Assembly (NCBI GenBank): GCA_022606425.2
Contig: JAHDVF020001222.1
Span: 868,001-932,000 of the forward strand
Source of the DNA: Lepidostoma basale
Lineage: Eukaryota; Arthropoda; Insecta; Trichoptera; Lepidostomatidae
Direction: 5' to 3'
Length of the DNA: 64,000 bases
The notes under the pieces are model-generated. The model did no database searches. It saw nothing but the letters and a program-made list of their open reading frames with translations, and was not told the origin of the DNA. Position numbers and translations under genes: made by a program. Shown piece after piece: positions 41,421 through 50,404 of the stretch (positions are counted from its first letter, which is position 1; every line of letters begins with the position of its first letter).

Positions 41421-41575
41421 ACGATAGAGTGTCGAATGAAAGTGTAAGAAGTGAATTCAGTGCGAATAAAAGTTAAATTAACAAAATAATGAAAGGAATA
41501 TTAAGATGGTTTGGGCACATGGAAATAATAAATGAAGAAAGAATAGTAAAAAAAGTATATGCTAACGATTTATGG
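41421..41575 (+). mobile_element. LINE-A fragment between M pieces
   Basis: Plus strand: RVSNESVRSEFSANKS, then MKGILRWFGHMEIINEERIV, KKVYAND. Breaks at 41575, where M sequence resumes. Confidence 0.7.
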
Positions 41576-41690
41576 ATAATAGTAGGCATCAGGCATGCGA
41601 TAGAGTCGGGTGGAGAAGGTACCTTGAGGCCCTATGCACCACGGAAGTGTGACAGGACAAAAATAAGAAAGAAGAAAACTGTTAGTTAGT
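41576..41690 (+). mobile_element. M LINE end fused to LINE-A tail
   Basis: Plus strand: IVGIRHAIESGGEGTLRPYA (M's last codons in a shifted frame), 'ggacaaaaataagaaagaag' tail, then directly 'ctgttagttagttcg', which is a LINE-A tail. Indicates M inserted into, or recombined with, LINE-A. Confidence 0.6.
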
Positions 41691-42030
41691 TCGACTAAAT
41701 AAATGATCACGTATCAGGATCCTACATGGATCTTGGACGTTGGTGTGAGTCGCCCTTAAATATGTGTTGGAAGGCCTCCGCGGCGGACAGCTATTTAGCG
41801 GTGTGCCTCCCCGCGTGCTGTGTGCTCCTGATACCATCGCCCTGTTAGTGGACGCGTTTACTGCTATTTTATTCATGAATGCATCAAGAATGAAGAAATT
41901 ACTACCAACTAAATACAAATAATTATATCATTTAAATATACATTTATTCTTTTTGCTTCACGTCTATTTCAACGGCGCAATAAATTTTACATTTAAAAGA
42001 TATCATATTTTTTTTTTACATTTTACATTT
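41691..42030. other. unassigned stretch, partly GC-rich
   Basis: 41700-41880 is GC-rich and unrecognised; the rest is AT-rich. No frame with a known domain. Confidence 0.3.
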
Positions 42031-42034
42031 CAAA

Positions 42035-42556
42035 ATCTAGAATGGCAGTGCACAATGGTGTTCCTCTACCGAGCCTTATGTATGAAAGCGAAGCGTGGAA
42101 CTGGCAAGCGAAGGATGAAAGTAGAAAAAATGTAGTAGAAATGAGATCTCTTAGACGAATGTGTGGATACTCTGTGTATGATAGAGTGTCGAATGAAAAT
42201 ATAAGAAGTGAATGCGGTGCGAATGATTATGTTATGAACTAAATAATGAAAGGATCATTAAGATGGTTTGGACACATGGAAAGAATGAATGAAGGAAAAA
42301 TGGTAAAAAAATTATATGTTAACGATGTAAATGGAACCAGAAATAGAGGAAGACCGAGGAAAACGTGGCACGATCAAATAAATCAAATATTGAATGTCGG
42401 CCATGTGAGAAATCAGAGAAATCGACGCGCTGGACGATGTATGGATGTTGAGGAAGCGAGAGAAATATGTCAGGAAAGAAAAGTGTGGCAGTCCATTCTT
42501 CCTGCCTGCTCCTTCGGGGAGACGGCGTGATTGTTAGTTAGTTAGTTAGTTTAAGA
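42035..42556 (+). mobile_element. LINE-A, best-preserved C-terminus
   Basis: One frame runs from 42042 to 42530 (163 codons) with a single stop: MAVHNGVPLPSLMYESEAWN, 'WQAKDESRKNVVEMRSLRRM', CGYSVYDRVSNENIRSECGA, NDYVMN, TAA (42240-42242), IMKGSLRWFGHMERMNEGKM, VKKLYVNDVNGTRNRGRPRK, TWHDQINQILNVGHVRNQRN, 'RCMDVEEAREICQER', KVWQSILPACSFGETA, TGA, then TTGTTAGTTAGTTAGTTAG. In other copies the stop position is Lys (AAA), so a single A to T change explains it. The stop codon is 2 bp before the tail. The enzyme's RT and endonuclease parts are missing; known function of this region is not established, though it often carries basic, nucleic-acid-binding character. Confidence 0.92.
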
Positions 42557-42664
42557 TCATTTCTTTGCATCAGACACTAGCCCACTGTCCGAATGATTAT
42601 ATTTACAAATCAAAAGAGATTCCCTTTCCTCGTTCTTTTCCCTCACGACGATATTATATTTATT

Positions 42665-42800
42665 TCTTCTTATTCTTCTTCCTCAGCCTATTCCCGTCCA
42701 CTCCTGGACAAAGGCCCCCTCCATTCGCTTCCATGTCACTATGTCCTGTGCAGACTGCATCCAGGTTATTCCGACGTTTCTGTTCAGATCATCCTGCACT
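42665..42800 (-). mobile_element. N LINE, C-terminal fragment
   Basis: Minus strand: 'DDLNRNVGITWMQSAQDIVT', 'WKRMEGAFVQEWTGIG', stop, GAAGAAGAATAAGAAG. Truncated upstream, then a 'gcagtcttctcagcagtctt' dinucleotide-like repeat. Confidence 0.7.
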
Positions 42801-43080
42801 TCTCTTCAGTCTTAGCAGTCTTCTCAGCAGTCTTCTTGTCCACTTTTCATATTTATTTATAAACTTTTATTATGTTTTTGCTTCCTTAAACCTATCCCGT
42901 GTTCTAAATGTAAAATTGCTTTCCAAACCTCCCCTGTCCGCATTTGCCTCCTCTGATCCTCACCTGACCTCCCGCTGTTATGTACCCATGTGATAGTTTC
43001 CAGTAGCTCTGTTTTGTTTAAAACTGTATATAATATTTTTGTATTGTGTTTATTGAATAAGTTTACATTTCGGCGGGACA
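42801..43080. other. unassigned stretch
   Basis: No feature recognised. A 98-codon minus-strand frame (42857-43153) overlaps the S1 body and is not a gene. Confidence 0.35.
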
Positions 43081-43084
43081 TAGA

Positions 43085-43290
43085 GGAAATGGATAGTTTA
43101 AATGTGATCGCAGTGTGATTGGAACATTGTCTTTGGTTTGATGTAGAATTCACGTGACAATATATGTGATTGATTAACTACCTATCACATTTCACGAGAA
43201 TCACTAGGATAGCTATACTCTTAACATCGATTTGGCTCGCGAGGTAATGATGTAAAGTGCGATTTAACTAAATAATAATAATAAACAATA
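43085..43290 (+). mobile_element. S1 SINE, 3' body
   Basis: Starts near 'gcagtgtgattggaacattg', then 'tttggtttgatgtagaattc', 'acgtgacaata', 'aactacctatcacatttcac', 'cttaacatcgatttggct', and a 3' AAT-rich end. tRNA head missing. Confidence 0.7.
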
Positions 43291-43900
43291 ATAAATTATT
43301 TATCAACACGACAACATTCTTCCCGTTTTTTGCTAAATTGATAACGGTTATTTTTTAAAAATAGTTTTAGTATTTTAAAACATGTTTTCAGATATTTCGA
43401 ATAAAAATTAAACGCATTTATTATCGAATTCTTCGTATTTTTTAAATCAATTATCCGAACGTTTGCCAATTCCCTGGTAAAACAGAATTATGTAATCTCT
43501 TTTCAAAATATGTAAAACAAATAAAACTTAGTCTGTATTGGAAAATTATTGACTTGTATCTCACATCTTCGTAGCAAAGTGTCTCAACTAATCTATTATG
43601 GTACCTAGAAAGGTGAGTATTATGAAGATACTGTGAACATAAATCTAAGCCTATAAATACTCGTAACATCTCATAAAATATTTTACTCGATGTTACCTTA
43701 TTTGAACATGTAGAGTGCCTTATGATCCTCATTCACGAACATATGATGAACATTATAAAGTTCATAAATCGACTGCAACGTGGAAATATAAGCAAAAAGT
43801 TCTATGTAATTTATTACATAGTCTTACGTTATGTCTTTACGTTATTTTAAACGATATTTTTTTCATTATCAGTTGAATAGAGATCTCACGCTTCTAGTAT
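43291..43900. other. unassigned AT-rich stretch
   Basis: A 93-codon minus-strand frame (43451-43732) has no recognised similarity. Contains TACTCGTA at 43658-43665. Confidence 0.35.
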
Positions 43901-43904
43901 CAGC

Positions 43905-44000
43905 GGCTTGAAGGAATTCTGGACAATTCTTAATGATGCCAATCTTCGCGAAACAGCTATGCGACAAGCTTATGAAAATAAACTGTTATCAGTTAAATAG
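43905..44000 (+). repeat. HHR-A fragment, degenerate
   Basis: Plus strand: AUGAUGCCAAUCUUCGCGAAAC, AGCU, AUGCGAC. Helix II is lost by substitution and GUC is AUG; flanking 'aataaactgttatcagtta' is the family outer arm. Confidence 0.5.
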
Positions 44001-44890
44001 CAGTGTTTCAAATTTAAAACATTTAGACTTGGACTTAGACTTGGATCTTCTGGCTTACAGAGGTTCAGCTCATGTGGCTATTCGTCTAACGTCTGATGGG
44101 AAAATTGTTTGAAGGTGATTTGGTGGGTTGTTATTTTATGCGGGGTATGATTTGTGTGGCCTTGAGTGTTCCTCTGAAGGAGGATCGATGCGCTTATGGC
44201 GGCTGGAGGTATTTGGGTCGTAGATAATGTTTAATGTTAGGTTAAATTCACTAAATGTTAGCTATAAGAATATACTGTAAGTTTACGTGTGTTAGTGGGA
44301 CATAGAAGGAAAAAATATTAAATGCGGGCCTAAGAAGTGTATGAGCAAGGGTGACGAAAGGGCGCCGCTACGTCCTATAACAGCCTCTAGCATCTTCAAA
44401 GGATTATCTAAAATAACTTGTTTTTCAAGAGTTATTCAAATGTGAATCCAGAACTCAAAATGATGGAGAATTTGGAACAATATTTTTCAACTTGTTGTAT
44501 TATATTATATAAAAGCGCAAGTAATTCAGTGGATGCGGTGGAATATCAATTAAAGCGTTGCTTCCCTGCTGATTGGTGTGCGGAGCTTTGATGGCACGAT
44601 GAGGGGGGGGGGGAGAGGGCACGAGATGACCTCTGACCATCACCCCGCGGGACTCCGGAACAGTAAGGCGGGCCATAAGTCATCGGTGAACATCGCACCT
44701 GTTCGGTTATCCTTTCGGTCTCAGATAGACATGCGATGTGCATAAATTTACCGCGCGATCGATATAAACTTGCCAACCCTTTGAATCCTCAGTTATTGTA
44801 AATACTTATTTAAATTAATATACAACTAACTTATTGTTTCTTGAACAATGATATAAAACCCCACATTCCCCACAAAACACACACAAAATA
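44001..44890. other. mostly unassigned, with GC-rich island
   Basis: 44530-44770 is strongly GC-enriched (includes a G run at 44608-44618) and has a 76-codon minus-strand frame without recognised domain. 44338-44392 holds one copy of a ~50-bp 'gagc.agg.tgacgaaagggcgccgc' repeat also found at 46995-47030 and 47557-47608. 44430-44460 ('attcaaatgtgaatccaga') is a palindrome-family arm. Confidence 0.35.
44820..44875. repeat. HHR-H tail fragment
   Basis: 'attgtttcttgaacaatgat' followed by 'aaaaccccaca'; only the family tail. Confidence 0.45.
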
Positions 44891-44895
44891 AACTC

Positions 44896-45065
44896 AACCG
44901 GGTGGTGGTCTAGGGGATAGAACGCTTGGCTCCTGATCCAGGGGACATGGGTTCAAGCGTGGACACGACCAGATTCCTTCTTCATAATAATGAGCTATTT
45001 TCTGCTCACATTGAAGATTGTAAAAAATTCTAATATCATTGAAAAAATCCTTGATATTAGTCTTT
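44896..45065 (+). mobile_element. S2 SINE, best copy (tRNA-derived)
   Basis: Head: GGTGGTCTAGGGGATAGAAC (box A), 'gcttggctcctgatccagg' (anticodon arm-like, loop CTCCTGA giving CCU in anticodon position), GGGTTCAAGCGTGGACACG (box B). Spacing is that of a tRNA; an Arg(CCU) origin is possible but uncertain. Body 'accagattccttcttcataa' then AT-rich. Other copies: 10972-11085 and 58440-58632. Confidence 0.8.
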
Positions 45066-45354
45066 TGAAAAAAAAAATAATAATAATAATATGAATAGGC
45101 AAATATTTTAAATACGAGAGAGTGAGTGAGAAATACTTCTTTTACACATGCCTGTGAACAAGCGACAGATAAATAATTCGAATGAGCTTCGCGCATGCCC
45201 GATTGTTAGTGCGCATGCTCGGAACGTTATTTTGAAATTTGTTTATTTTATGACAGTCAGAAAACAATTAAATTGTTAAATTTTTGGCGCGTTTGAAAAA
45301 ATAGATTCACTTCAAATGTTAAAACTTATTACTGCTTACAATTGTACAGTGAAC

Positions 45355-45480
45355 GAGGTTCTAAGTATATTATACAATATAGAAGTATATTGTACAATAT
45401 TGATGTTTATTTTACAACATAGAAGTATGTTATATTATACAATATAGAAGTATATTGTATTGTACAATATATGAGTAAAC
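45355..45480. repeat. short irregular tandem repeat
   Basis: Three to four imperfect units of ~35-40 bp containing 'attgtacaatat' and 'tagaagtat'. Each unit is itself partly palindromic (ATATTGTACAATAT). Confidence 0.8.
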
Positions 45481-45614
45481 TATGTATAATATGTACTTTA
45501 AAGTTACTTTTATATGAATACCAATCGTTTCGAATAAGAACTATCACATTTTATTTTAACAAGTATTTTGCTATATGCAGACATAATTAACTTTTGTAAT
45601 TTGTTAAATTAGAT

Positions 45615-45988
45615 CAGAGGTTTCTAATCTTTTTTGTCCCGTAGACCCCTTGCCGATTTCTTCTATTTTGTGTAGACCCCTTGCACTCTTAAAATTGTTT
45701 TTTTTACAAAGTCATCGAAACTGTTGGCGACCTTTCTTTTAGCTCATTTGGCAAAGATCGGACATATGATTTTCCTAAAAAAAGGTCGCCAATCGATTCG
45801 ACGGGCCGATTTTACCTAATGAGCTAAAAAAAAAGGTCGCCAACGATTTCGACGATTCGACATGAGATCACTATCGTGGACCCCCATTTTCATATTATAG
45901 ACCCCCAATTTTTATTTCGCTGACATGGACCCCTTGCAAGTTGTCGTAGACCCCTGGAGGTGTATATAGACCACTTTGGGAATCACTG
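45615..45988. mobile_element. hAT-like MITE
   Basis: Ends CAGAGGTTTCTAATC and, inverted, CAGTGATTCCCAAAG (imperfect TIRs typical of hAT), flanked by 8-bp direct repeats AATTAGAT (45607-45614) and ATTTAGAT (45989-45996), 7 of 8 identical. Subterminal repeats 'gaccccttg' on both sides, and an internal inverted pair 'ggcgacctttcttttagctcat' at 45725 and 45817-45842. 374 bp, non-coding. Transposase would have to come from another copy. Confidence 0.8.
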
Positions 45989-46004
45989 ATTTAGATCATC
46001 CACT

Positions 46005-46130
46005 GTTTTGGCCGTAACCCTATGAATATTAACTTTTAAAACACTTTAATAATGCGTATTACAATCAATTAATTTTTTTTATGAGATTGTCACCACAGCT
46101 GTTTTGCCAATGGTGGCAAATCATACATTC
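46005..46130 (-). repeat. HHR-A fragment, degenerate
   Basis: Outer block 'ccactgttttggccgtaacc' then, on the minus strand, AUGAUU, UGCCA-CCAU-UGGCA, AAAC, AGCU, GUG. Hairpin kept but GAAA and the cleavable base are lost. Confidence 0.5.
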
Positions 46131-46670
46131 GTTGTTTTAAAAAAAAAGTATTTTAAGAATCATTAGATTATCATCTAATTAAGCTAGGTAGTAAAATCTA
46201 AATATATAATGATATAAAATAATTGAAATATTAGACCTTAATGGGTTACAGTTCCCATCACGGAATAACTTTAATATCTAGACTGTGCGGTGCGATAAGA
46301 GATTACCCTGTATGGTTATCGTATCCTATTAAATAAATGGTCGAACTACTTCTGTTTATGTAATTAAGAACAGTTATTACGATAATATAAATCTACATAA
46401 TAATTATAAGTATAAGTACTCACTCAGGAATGTGGAGTCTTGCCTAGAACTGGGAAGTTGTTCCATCAAAAGAATCTGAAACAAAAATGCAAAAATGGCG
46501 TCATTTGGCGGGAGTTATATTTTGTAGCATTCTTTCTCAACTGAAAGCTGAACGCCACACACTTTTGTTCCGACAAATGTATCTTGATATGTCAATATAC
46601 AGAATGGCCGGAGAGAAATATTGTGTTTTTCGTGTTATATGCATGTTAGGCGGGACATAAAGGAAAATAG
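46131..46670. other. unassigned stretch
   Basis: No frame or repeat recognised; 46460-46640 is slightly GC-richer. Confidence 0.35.
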
Positions 46671-46674
46671 CGGT

Positions 46675-46905
46675 ATATTTATTGTTCTTGTAAAACTCCA
46701 TATTAAATAATTAATACAATAATAGATGAAAACGTCAGTTTTCTAGAAGTTTTATTATGTTTTATGGGAATGACAGGTTTCACCCTTCTAAGGCATTATC
46801 AAATAGCATTATTATTATCAAATGGCATAGGCATTATCATATCACATTTGATAATGCCTTAGAAGAGAGAAACATTTTCGTATTAATTATAAACTAGCAG
46901 TAGAT
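46675..46905. repeat. HHR-H palindromic element
   Basis: Family tail, 'gttttctagaagttttatta', then GACAGGTTTCACCC...TTATCAAAT (minus-strand UUGAUAA, U, GCCUU-AGA-AGGGU, GAAAC, CU, GUC), a ~45-bp centre with three 'attatcaaat'-like repeats, and an inverted second half. Core position 8 is A in both halves. Confidence 0.6.
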
Positions 46906-47039
46906 TAAATGTGGCCTGGTCCCTCTTGATTTCTTTTACACATATTTTTTTTAAACGTAAGTCCCGCACGGACGAGGGACGGGCCTAGAGATTGAATGAG
47001 CGAAGCTGACAAAAGGCGCCGCGGCGCCTTTCGCAGCGC

Positions 47040-47205
47040 CGCGGTTTTTGCTGTTTTTTCCACTCTTCAGTTTATTTTTCTCTACATGTTTCGAAGGCTT
47101 ACACCTTCGTCGAGAACGATACAAACTTTTATAGCTTTTATAGCCTTCGAAACATGTCGAGAAAAATAAACTCAAAAGTGGAAAAACAATGTTTTGATTC
47201 ATAAA
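47040..47205. repeat. HHR-D palindromic element
   Basis: Arms 'ttttttccactcttcagttt' (47053) and complement to 47195. Plus strand has GCCUUCGAAACAUGUCGAG with a good GUC, but its CYGAUGA strand is missing; the minus strand has the core partly deleted. Together the two arms could form a long hairpin but not an intact ribozyme. Confidence 0.6.
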
Positions 47206-47224
47206 AATTCGTTATCATTATTTC

Positions 47225-47535
47225 TTAATCCTAGCATTCCATGTATCCAAACCAACGCAGTGATTCCTTCATTTTACATATTTATAATACTATTTCCGCT
47301 CTACATTCCTTCTTTATGTAATATCAACATTTGAAATTCTGTCATACATCGTTTTAACACATATACGTTTAAGGGATCTCATCTCTACAGCATTTATACT
47401 GCTCTCATCCATCTTTTTCCACTCCGTACTTCAATCATATCGTTAATGTATACTTTGTTGCAATTTATACGTCCAAATTAACCGCAATGTTCTTTTAATA
47501 ATTTCATTCATAATAATTTCTGCCGCTCTACATTC
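47225..47535 (-). mobile_element. LINE-A, two overlapping partial copies
   Basis: Minus-strand blocks from FGYMEC back to 'SSINAVEMRSLKRICVKTMY' (47225-47440), then a second short piece of the 'INKIIKRTLR' region (47440-47535). No tail on either. Confidence 0.6.
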
Positions 47536-47689
47536 TTTCCAAATATCAGTATATAGTATGAGCGAAGTTGATGAATGGGCGCCACTGCGTCTTATAACAG
47601 CTTTGGGTAAGCGGTGGGTAACCTTCTATGTCTTGATTCAACTGCATGTTTATTCATTTGTATGTCTATTAACAATCACTGTATGTTAC

Positions 47690-47790
47690 CCTACAATAAC
47701 TTAATTTCATAAGGATCAGTATGATAGCATACCCTATACATTTGGCTGGTGCTGATGTAAAGAGAAATTCAACAAAATAATAATAATAAT
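47690..47790 (+). mobile_element. S1 SINE, 3' fragment
   Basis: 'tgatagcataccctatacat' followed by a decayed 'ttggct' and 'gatgtaaagagaaattcaac', as in the 3' end of S1; ends in AAT repeats. Confidence 0.45.
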
Positions 47791-47868
47791 TCGTATATCA
47801 AAGTAGGCACCCTATACGTTTTATATTTTAGAACACGAAGGGTCAATTGAAATATACATTTTAATATT

Positions 47869-48010
47869 CAGATGTTCTGTTCCGCTTTGCGGTCGTCGAA
47901 ATTCTTAACGATGTGTTCCCGCCAAACACGATTGTCATTTCTTGCTCGCCGAACCCGTTTTGTGCCATTGAGGTGTCCAGTTTTTCTCTCTCCCTTGGCT
48001 CATCTCTATT
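47869..48010 (-). mobile_element. LINE C-terminal fragment, unassigned
   Basis: Minus strand: AKGERKTGHLNGTKRVRRAR, NDNRVWREHIVKNFDDRKAE, QNI, stop. Basic composition and the 'R.WREHI' pattern near a terminal stop resemble the end of an R-type LINE ORF. No tail recognisable. Confidence 0.4.
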
Positions 48011-48364
48011 TGTCTCTAGTTGGCAAACCGTTTGTGAATTGGCTGAAATATATCAATTTTGGGATACATCTAAACGATTTTATTCCACATTTAAATATTT
48101 TAACAGAACTACCACTGAATACTCCTGTTTCAACCAATATGAAAGCGTTACTGCAAATTTAATTAATTAGAGCACTAGCAATATATCGTTACACTTTTTC
48201 GATTTTGTAAATGGATTTTTTAATTTGTCCTGTATTTACCATCATTTTGTTTTATGCATTCACATTTGAATAATTTTTATAAAACATTGTATTTTCTGAA
48301 CAATTTTTTAATTTTTTTTAAGGGGTTCATTATTATTTCTTAATTTTTTTCATTATTTTTACTT

Positions 48365-48640
48365 AATTTAACTTATTACTGTTAAAATTGAAAACACTGT
48401 TATAATATCAAAATTTCTTTTTATTCACTGAGTGTCGCGACAGCTGTTAAGCCAACCGATGCTGGCATTATTAGGTGTTACAATGAACTTTATTTATTGT
48501 AACACCTGATGATGCCAACATCGGTTGGCGAAACAGCTGTCGCGACACTCTCGTTGAATAAAAAGAAATTGTGATATAGAAATTTTAACAGTAATATTGT
48601 TGAAGTATCTTAGTGTTTCGGCCAAAACAATGGACTAATT
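48365..48640. mobile_element. HHR-A head-to-head pair (GCC subtype)
   Basis: Inverted arms 'aaaattgaaaacactgtt' to 'tgtcgcgacagctg' and complement; left ribozyme decayed (CUAAUAA, GUUAA), right intact. Outer block with 'ggccaaaacaatggac' follows at 48617-48635. The subtype has helix II GCCAAC/GUUGGC instead of GUCAAC/GUUGAC. Confidence 0.75.
48501..48546 (+). ncRNA. hammerhead-like motif, family A (intact)
   Basis: CUGAUGA (48506-48512), extra U, helix II GCCAAC-AUCG-GUUGGC (six perfect pairs), GAAAC (48530-48534), AGCU, GUC (48539-48541), GCGAC. All core residues agree with consensus. Helix III reduced to A-U plus C-G within palindromic CAGCUG, the arrangement described for Penelope-like element hammerheads. 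Helix I has C-G, C-G around one mismatch, so a dimer or long-range helix I may be needed. Confidence 0.7.
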
Positions 48641-48759
48641 TTACTTAATTATTTTTATTTATTTATAGTTTTAAATTATTAAAAAACATTTGTTTTCTGG
48701 AAACCAATCTATAAAATCAGTAATATTGTGAGACAAAGCCATGATTCGACTAAGGCATT

Positions 48760-48874
48760 ATCAATCGCAATATGTGTTTTCCCCTTAGCAAGGCGAAAGA
48801 GAGTATCTTGTCTTCCTAATGTTAAACTATCTCTAATGCGTTCCTGGCATTATATCGTATATATTATATTTTAC
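48760..48874 (+). mobile_element. LINE 3' UTR-like repeat (left piece, split by N)
   Basis: 'agagagtatcttgt' and 'aactatctctaatgcgttcc' recur at 55665-55730 next to a J1 end. Interrupted by the N insertion after ATTATATTTTAC (48863-48874) and resumes at 49475. Confidence 0.5.
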
Positions 48875-49462
48875 ATTACAAAATTAATATATTATAGAGA
48901 TAACCAAACCGCAGAGCTTAAAATAAGAATTTAACTAAGCTGGGCAGCTTTCGGAAACATGAGTTGAATCCTTAGAAACCGGAAAATACCGATCAACCTG
49001 AACCGAAAAGTCTATAAAGTCTGCGTTCTGCCAGGTGGTACTTATGGTCTTGAAACTGTTACATTGTCCAAAAAAAGTGCCGAGAAACTACGAGTGCCCC
49101 AAAGAGCCATGGAAAGAGCCATGTAAGGAATAAGCCTAAGAGACAGAGTCAAAAAAGATACGATGAGAGAAAAAAACAAAGGTCACTGACATCATCCACT
49201 GGGTGGCGACTCTAAAATGGCAACGGACAGATCACGTAGCCAAAAGCTCAGACGAAAAGTGGACAAGAAGATTGCTGAATTGGAGACCGTGGACGGCAAA
49301 GAGAAGTGCAGGGTGACTGCAACTACGGTGGAAGGATGATCTGAACAGACACGTCGGAATAACCTGGATGCAGTCTGCACAGTACAGAGTGACATAGAAG
49401 CAAATAGAGGCGGCCTTTGTCCAGGAGTGGACGGGATTAGGCTGAGGAAGAAGAAGAAGAAG
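48875..49462 (+). mobile_element. N LINE, complete insertion with target duplication
   Basis: 588 bp flanked by 12-bp direct repeats (ATTATATTTTAC at 48863-48874 and 49463-49474). Plus-strand pieces: RNRKIPINLNRKVYKVCVLP, GGTYGLETVTLSKKSAEKLR, VPQRAMERAM, stop, GISLRDRVKKDTMREKN; frameshift; 'WVATLKWQRTDHVAK', then LRWKDDLNRHVGITWMQSAQ, 'FVQEWTGLG', stop, GAAGAAGAAGAAGA tail. A typical 5'-truncated LINE: it begins after the RT domain. Few stops, exact duplication: relatively young. Confidence 0.85.
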
Positions 49463-49474
49463 ATTATATTTTAC

Positions 49475-49965
49475 CTATGCACAATACCAAAGATGCCCTA
49501 AACAATAATATTGCTTGTCTGTTGAGATAGTAAACTGATTTGATTTAATTTGTATACAAATGTTAAAGTAGATCTTACAGAAACTGTGCATTAGTATTAA
49601 ATATTTAAGTCGTTATTCGAGCAAATGTTAAGAAGTTATTTAATACTAAAACTAGTTATTACGAAGAGTGTATAAAATCTCGAACGGCAAAATAGTTTCC
49701 CTTTTAATTAATGAGACTATATCCCTTTAGGGATGTACAATTAATTAAGGTAAAATGCAAGTCACGCCCTTCAAGCATATAACCATCGGGCAATTTCCGC
49801 AGCCACGGTCATCTTCTTCTTCCTGTGGAACGTGTCAATTCTTACGTGAGGCGATTCTCACGGTGGACGCCACCTACCACCGGCGATCATCGGGGCGGTG
49901 CGTGAAGGCTCATTCAATAAATCAAATCATACTTTCTCATTTCATTTCATATGATGGTACTCTTG
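49475..49965. other. LINE UTR remnant then unassigned
   Basis: 49475-49550 continues the repeat split by N ('agatgccctaaac', 'tgatttgatttaattt'). 49795-49915 is GC-rich; on the minus strand it reads RTAPMIAGGRWRPP, stop, 'ESPHVRIDTFHRKKKM' with an AAG run, possibly another LINE end. Rest AT-rich. Confidence 0.35.
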
Positions 49966-49969
49966 GTCT

Positions 49970-50145
49970 GGGAGCAGTTGGAAACCGATAAGTCGGAGTG
50001 GAGAAGAGTCGTCGCTTCGTTCCAGGGGCCAGAGAGACGGAGAGGACGGGGTCCAGCCGTGAGGGCAGAATATCCTTGTCCAGAGTGTGACAAAGTCTAT
50101 CAATCTAAAATAGGACTATATAGCCATAGTAAGTGGCACAAAATA
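49970..50145 (+). mobile_element. LINE C-terminus with C2H2 finger
   Basis: Frame 49951-50205 is open: TDKSEWRRVVASFQGPERRR, GRGPAVRAEYPCPECDKVYQ, SKIGLYSHSKWHK. Cys-X2-Cys-X12-His-X4-His. The 'D.SEWRR.VA.F' before it is the usual LINE 'DR..WR' block. Same family as 23462-23590 but better preserved, though the plus-strand stop comes ~15 codons later than the finger. Confidence 0.65.
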
Positions 50146-50404
50146 AATACTTTTGTGTTCATTATGCTCTTACTCACGGGCACTGGGCATTATTACAACT
50201 CTTGATGACGTTATGCCAAGCTCTTCATCTGGTTCCCAGGATTATTCTTCGGACCGTTTTCTCAAACCAGTAGATTTGTTGTGGTCCTTAACCTTTATAG
50301 TGCGGTTGACTGCATATGCAGTAAATTAAATTTTTTTTTAATTTTAGGCCACAGCTGTTTCGTCAACCTATGTTGACATCATCAGGTGTAAATAATTTTA
50401 AATA

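Noticed and set aside
42531..42556. Telomere-like TTAGG repeats
   Set aside because: The GTTA tails are (TTAG)n, not insect (TTAGG)n, short, and always attached to LINE-A or P 3' ends.
44896..44965. Possible tRNA-Arg gene
   Set aside because: Acceptor stem does not close and the same head plus body occurs at other sites; S2 SINE.
45725..45842. Separate inverted-repeat element
   Set aside because: It lies fully inside the hAT-like MITE and is its internal subterminal structure.
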